Shown: positions 5,038 to 7,142 of the stretch, in pieces
Position numbering within the stretch: position 1 is the stretch's first letter
How the letters are laid out: the number at the start of each line of letters is the position of its first letter
Assembly: GCA_937892735.1 (NCBI GenBank)
Contig: CALBGL010000108.1
Location: forward strand, 1 to 7,142
Origin: an uncultured Clostridia bacterium
GTDB lineage: Bacteria; Bacillota; Clostridia; Lachnospirales; Bianqueaceae
Length of the DNA: 7,142 nt
Reading direction: 5' to 3'
Position numbers and translations under genes: made by a program
The notes under the pieces: generated by a model
Told to the model about the DNA's origin: nothing
Database searches by the model: none
The model's input: only the letters and a program-made list of their open reading frames with translations

Positions 5038-5922
5038 ATGAGAATTGCAGTTGCGTACGACAATGGAAATGTATTTCAGCATTTTGGAAGAACGGAATCT
5101 TTCAAGGTATATGATGTAGAAAATCAGAAGGTGGTTTCCAGTGAAGTGATCGGGTCGAATGGTATTGGCCATGGTGCATTGGCCGGATTGTTGGCGGATC
5201 AGGGAGTAGATGTACTGATCTGTGGAGGCATTGGTGGTGGTGCGCAGGCAGCCCTAGAGGAAGCGGGAGTGATACTGTGCGCTGGTGCGCAGGGAAATGT
5301 GGATGAGGCAGTGGCTGCGTATTTGAAGGGTGAGCTGGTGTCTTCAGGAGCCAATTGTGACCATCATCATGAAGAGGGACATACCTGCGGCCATCATGGA
5401 CAGGAAGAAGGTCATTCTTGCGGTGGCTGTGGTCATCACGATCAGGAAGAAGGCCATGCATGCGGAGGCGGCTGTGGTGCCAGACCGACATTGACTGGAA
5501 AGAATGTGGGAAAAACTTGTCGGGTACATTATAGAGGAACGTTGAATGATGGCACACAATTTGACGCTTCCTATGATCGGGGAGAGCCGATTGAATTTGT
5601 ATGCGGTGTGGGACAGATGATCCATGGCTTTGATGCGGCAGTAGCAGATATGGAAGTGGGCCAGACTGTGGATGTGCATTTGATGCCGGAAGAGGCGTAT
5701 GGTATGCCGGATCCGGATGCGATTTTTACAGTAGAGATTGCGCAGCTTCCCGGCTCGGAGAATTTGCAGGTGGATCAGCAGGTGTTTTTGGCCAATCAGC
5801 AGGGACAGCCGTTTCCGGTTAAGGTGACAGCCAAGGATGATACGACTATTACGTTGGATGCGAATCATGAGATGGCAGGTAAGGAATTGAATTTCCACAT
5901 CGAACTGATCGAGGTTCAATAA
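5038..5922 (+). CDS. NifX-like domain / His-Cys metal-binding linker / SlyD-like FKBP peptidyl-prolyl isomerase fusion
   Basis: The 294-aa cytoplasmic protein has three parts. Residues 1-103 form a NifB/NifX-type domain (dinitrogenase iron-molybdenum cofactor family): MRIAVAYDNGNVFQHFGRTE, then GHGALAGLL (44-52), VDVLICGGIGGGAQAALEEA (57-76) and an end of the form AYLKGEL. Residues 107-147 are a linker with six Cys and ten His in three EEGHxCG-type repeats, a likely Zn or Ni/Co site. Residues 150-294 are an FKBP-type isomerase of the SlyD class: VHYRGTLNDGTQFDASYDRG (163-182), GQMIHGFDAAVADMEVGQ (192-209), PEEAYGMPDPDAIF (217-230), an insert-in-flap region (about 222-278, with PFPVKVT) and NHEMAGKELNFHIEL (276-290). 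SlyD itself carries a His-rich metal tail, so a metal-handling folding factor is a reasonable inference. No nitrogenase genes are present, so a role in FeMo-cofactor synthesis is unlikely. AAGAAGAGG lies 7 bases before the ATG. The phosphatase gene follows after 5 bases. Confidence 0.92.
   Translation: MRIAVAYDNGNVFQHFGRTESFKVYDVENQKVVSSEVIGSNGIGHGALAGLLADQGVDVLICGGIGGGAQAALEEAGVILCAGAQGNVDEAVAAYLKGELVSSGANCDHHHEEGHTCGHHGQEEGHSCGGCGHHDQEEGHACGGGCGARPTLTGKNVGKTCRVHYRGTLNDGTQFDASYDRGEPIEFVCGVGQMIHGFDAAVADMEVGQTVDVHLMPEEAYGMPDPDAIFTVEIAQLPGSENLQVDQQVFLANQQGQPFPVKVTAKDDTTITLDANHEMAGKELNFHIELIEVQ
5371..5478 (+). repeat. Imperfect in-frame repeats encoding the His/Cys-rich linker
   Basis: Three imperfect coding repeats of 11, 14 and 11 codons each open with Glu-Glu-Gly-His-x-Cys-Gly (residues 112-122, 123-136, 137-147). 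At the DNA level GAAGAAGG followed by a CAT and a TGCGG recurs. Copy number may vary between strains through slippage. Function is in the protein, as metal ligands. Confidence 0.7.
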
Positions 5923-5927
5923 ATTCG

Positions 5928-6470
5928 ATGGGATGCCTATATTTTGTGCGCCATGGAGAAACGGTATGGAATGTGGAAAATAGGATCTGCGGCGCAACCG
6001 ATGTGGAACTGACGGAGCGTGGGCATCAGCAGGCGGTAGAGACGGGGCAGAAGATCGTTGCAGAAGGCATACGAGCGGATCGGATTCTGTATTCTCCCCT
6101 GATCCGTGCGGTGCAGACGGCGAACCACATCGCAGAAATCACGGGAATACCGGCGCAGATGGAACCGCGTCTGAAGGAACAGAACTTTGGAAAGTGGGAA
6201 GGAACGCCGCGCGACGGAGAAGCATTCAAGAAAGCCAAGGCAGATTTTTGCAATCATTATGATGGTGGGGAGTCCATGCTTCAATTGGCGCAGAGAGTAT
6301 ACAATTTCTTGGATGAACTCCGCGCTGAGTCGAAGAGTAAAACCTATATTCTGGTGGCGCATAACGGGATATCCAGGGTCATCCATTCTTATTTTCAAGA
6401 CATGACGAATCAGGAGTATGCGGCGTTTGGAATCCCTAACTGCGCGATTCTCCGCTATGAATTTGTATAG
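5928..6470 (+). CDS. Histidine phosphatase (phosphoglycerate-mutase superfamily, branch 1)
   Basis: The 180-aa cytoplasmic enzyme carries the full catalytic set of the histidine phosphatase superfamily. FVRHGETVWN (6-15) contains the phosphohistidine H9 with R8, SPLIRAVQTA (56-65) gives R60, LKEQNFGKWEG (82-92) provides the acid E84, and LVAHNGISR (142-150) gives the second histidine H145. At 180 aa it is shorter than glycolytic mutases (about 230-250 aa), which favours a phosphatase of the CobC/PhoE type acting on a small phosphorylated metabolite; the substrate is not decided by sequence. The start follows the FKBP-fusion stop by 5 bases. Only a weak GAGG lies 13 bases upstream inside the previous gene, so translation probably depends on coupling. 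The C-terminus IPNCAILRYEF is typical of the family. It is the last gene before the shared terminator. Confidence 0.93.
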   Translation: MGCLYFVRHGETVWNVENRICGATDVELTERGHQQAVETGQKIVAEGIRADRILYSPLIRAVQTANHIAEITGIPAQMEPRLKEQNFGKWEGTPRDGEAFKKAKADFCNHYDGGESMLQLAQRVYNFLDELRAESKSKTYILVAHNGISRVIHSYFQDMTNQEYAAFGIPNCAILRYEFV

Positions 6471-6540
6471 GAGGGTGCCGCTGCGACAGAGAGTTTTCTT
6501 GACGCTTATTTGCATTTTCTCGGAGTGGAGGTATTGTCAA

Positions 6541-6584
6541 ACAGGCACAAACTTTACCGGAACCAGTAAAGTTTGTGCTTGTTT
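6541..6584. terminator. Bidirectional Rho-independent terminator between convergent genes
   Basis: GCACAAACTTTAC (6545-6557) pairs perfectly with GTAAAGTTTGTGC (6566-6578) around an eight-base loop. Pairing extends outward through one G-T pair to AACA/TGTT. A T-rich run (TTGTTTTATG) follows on the plus strand and CTGTTTGAC on the minus strand. The stop codon of the minus-strand membrane-protein frame (TAA at 6584-6586) lies on the edge of the stem. It serves the phosphatase operon from the left and the membrane-protein gene from the right. Confidence 0.9.
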
Positions 6585-6889
6585 TATGATGATTTAGGGG
6601 GGAGGTTCTTGCGCCTCCTATATAGAATGATTCCAGCAATGATCTGAATCGCGGAAAAAAGGATGAAAATGGAAATCGGTGCGATGCCTCAGATCCGGTT
6701 TTGCGGATCGGAAAACAACGCTATTTTCCAGATTAGGAGGATCAGGAGAAGAATCAGTATACATACTACGAATATCTTGGCACGGCGTATTCGGTTTGTA
6801 GGGGAACATTTCTCTGGAACAATCAACATCATCAGTTCAGCATATATCTCTAGAAGAATTTCAAAGACGATTTCTAGAAAAACATCCAA
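6584..6889 (-). pseudogene. Small two-helix membrane protein gene broken by one in-frame TGA
   Basis: On the minus strand an ATG at 6889 has GGGAGG 11 bases upstream. The first 66 codons encode a helical start (MDVFLEIVFEILLEIYAELM), a charged stretch with TNRIRRAK and one strong membrane segment (KIFVVCILILLLILLIWKIA, about 38-57). Codon 67 is TGA (6689-6691). The same frame then continues for 34 codons through a second membrane segment (ISIFILFSAIQIIAGIILY) and a basic tail (RRRKNLPPKSS) to TAA at 6584-6586, exactly at the terminator. Two membrane segments with a basic end match small clostridial membrane proteins of about 100 aa that I recall without a name. The single stop is therefore probably a recent nonsense mutation; a functional short form with one helix, or a base-call error, are alternatives. 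No clear promoter is seen upstream. Confidence 0.6.
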
Positions 6890-7034
6890 AATAAATCCTC
6901 CCGACCGATTTCATAAAAAGGGCAATGCAACCGCATGGACTACTATTGCGTGGTATTGGCAGGGGTACACAACCACTCTGTTATCTTCTCTTCAGGGTAT
7001 CGTACCGCCTATCAAATATCAAAACCTTATGTAT
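6890..7034. other. Upstream region of the membrane-protein gene; no gene seen
   Basis: No open frame with a credible start and ribosome binding site is found on either strand. Small inverted repeats are present: GCAAT with ATTGC around 6922-6952, GTGGT with ACCAC around 6952-6978, and GGTA-TCG-TACC around 6998-7008. They may form leader structure for the minus-strand gene. A minus-strand -35/-10 pair could not be settled: TTGATA has only a poor -10 match at 17 bases. Confidence 0.4.
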
Positions 7035-7080
7035 TTTCCCTAGTTTTTGCCCTTATGAGCCGAAACAAGGGAAATTTTTT
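7035..7080 (+). terminator. Terminator-like hairpin with T6 run near the right edge
   Basis: TTTCCCT (7035-7041) pairs with AGGGAAA (7068-7074), and after one A-A mismatch GTTT (7043-7046) pairs with AAAC (7063-7066). TTTTTT (7075-7080) follows on the plus strand, the signature of an intrinsic terminator. No plus-strand gene ends just before it, so it may instead mark the end of a minus-strand unit entering from the right, or be part of an intergenic repeat. Confidence 0.5.
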
Positions 7081-7142
7081 ATGCTTCGCCCACAACCCTA
7101 TCCAAGAGCCTTGCGGAAGTCCGCTTCGCTTCTCTGGTAGAG

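Noticed and set aside
5344..5997. Minus-strand frames of 217 and 151 codons opposite the FKBP fusion
   Set aside because: Histidine- and serine-rich shadows of a gene whose plus-strand domains are unmistakable.
5937..6515. 192-codon minus-strand open frame
   Set aside because: It is antisense to the histidine phosphatase, which has every catalytic motif, and has no start signal.
6689..6691. TGA as a selenocysteine codon in the membrane protein
   Set aside because: No SECIS-like hairpin is evident just downstream, and a selenocysteine in the loop of a tiny membrane protein has no precedent I know of.
6663..7043. 126-codon plus-strand open frame opposite the membrane protein
   Set aside because: No ribosome binding site or family; very rich in Arg, Ile and Ser. 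The minus strand encodes clear membrane helices with a ribosome binding site.

Overview
The window reads like a chromosomal stretch from a low-to-moderate GC Firmicute, most likely a gut clostridium of the Lachnospiraceae (Blautia/Dorea/Ruminococcus-like). This is inferred from strong AGGAGG-type ribosome binding sites, near-consensus sigma-A promoters, short intergenic gaps, and recalled resemblance of several proteins to that family. No rRNA, tRNA, CRISPR array or complete insertion sequence is visible.

Layout. (1) Positions 1-125 hold the first 41 codons of a minus-strand gene that leaves the window on the left, with its own promoter (150-178). (2) About 400 bases (179-581) hold nothing I can support. 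(3) A perfect-consensus promoter (582-610) drives a two-gene operon, a class I SAM methyltransferase and a MmcQ/YjbR protein with an EVE/PUA-like C-terminal half. It ends at a terminator with a perfect 20-bp stem (2251-2303). (4) A tandem duplication (about 2345-2520) follows. Each unit carries an extended -10 box and a stem-loop. It leads into a second operon: a ~100-aa unknown protein, a decayed Nudix hydrolase start, a small PD-(D/E)XK nuclease-like protein, a RimJ/RimL-type GNAT acetyltransferase and a membrane-anchored calcineurin-like phosphoesterase. The last three genes overlap. (5) A promoter at 4948-4977 drives a NifX-like/His-Cys linker/SlyD-like FKBP fusion and a histidine-phosphatase gene. 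(6) These run into a bidirectional terminator (6541-6584) shared with a convergent minus-strand gene for a small two-helix membrane protein (6584-6889), which is broken by one in-frame TGA. (7) The last ~250 bases have no supported gene but contain a terminator-like hairpin (7035-7080).

How the genes fit together. This looks like accessory housekeeping DNA rather than one dedicated system. The operons mix small-molecule-modifying enzymes (methyltransferase, GNAT, phosphatase, phosphoesterase) with nucleic-acid-binding or nuclease-like proteins. Two genes are visibly decaying (Nudix fragment, membrane protein with internal stop). The points most worth a second look are the duplicated promoter/stem-loop units at 2345-2520, the NifX-metal linker-SlyD fusion, the MmcQ/YjbR-EVE-like fusion, and the two broken genes, each invisible as a whole to a simple ORF scan.
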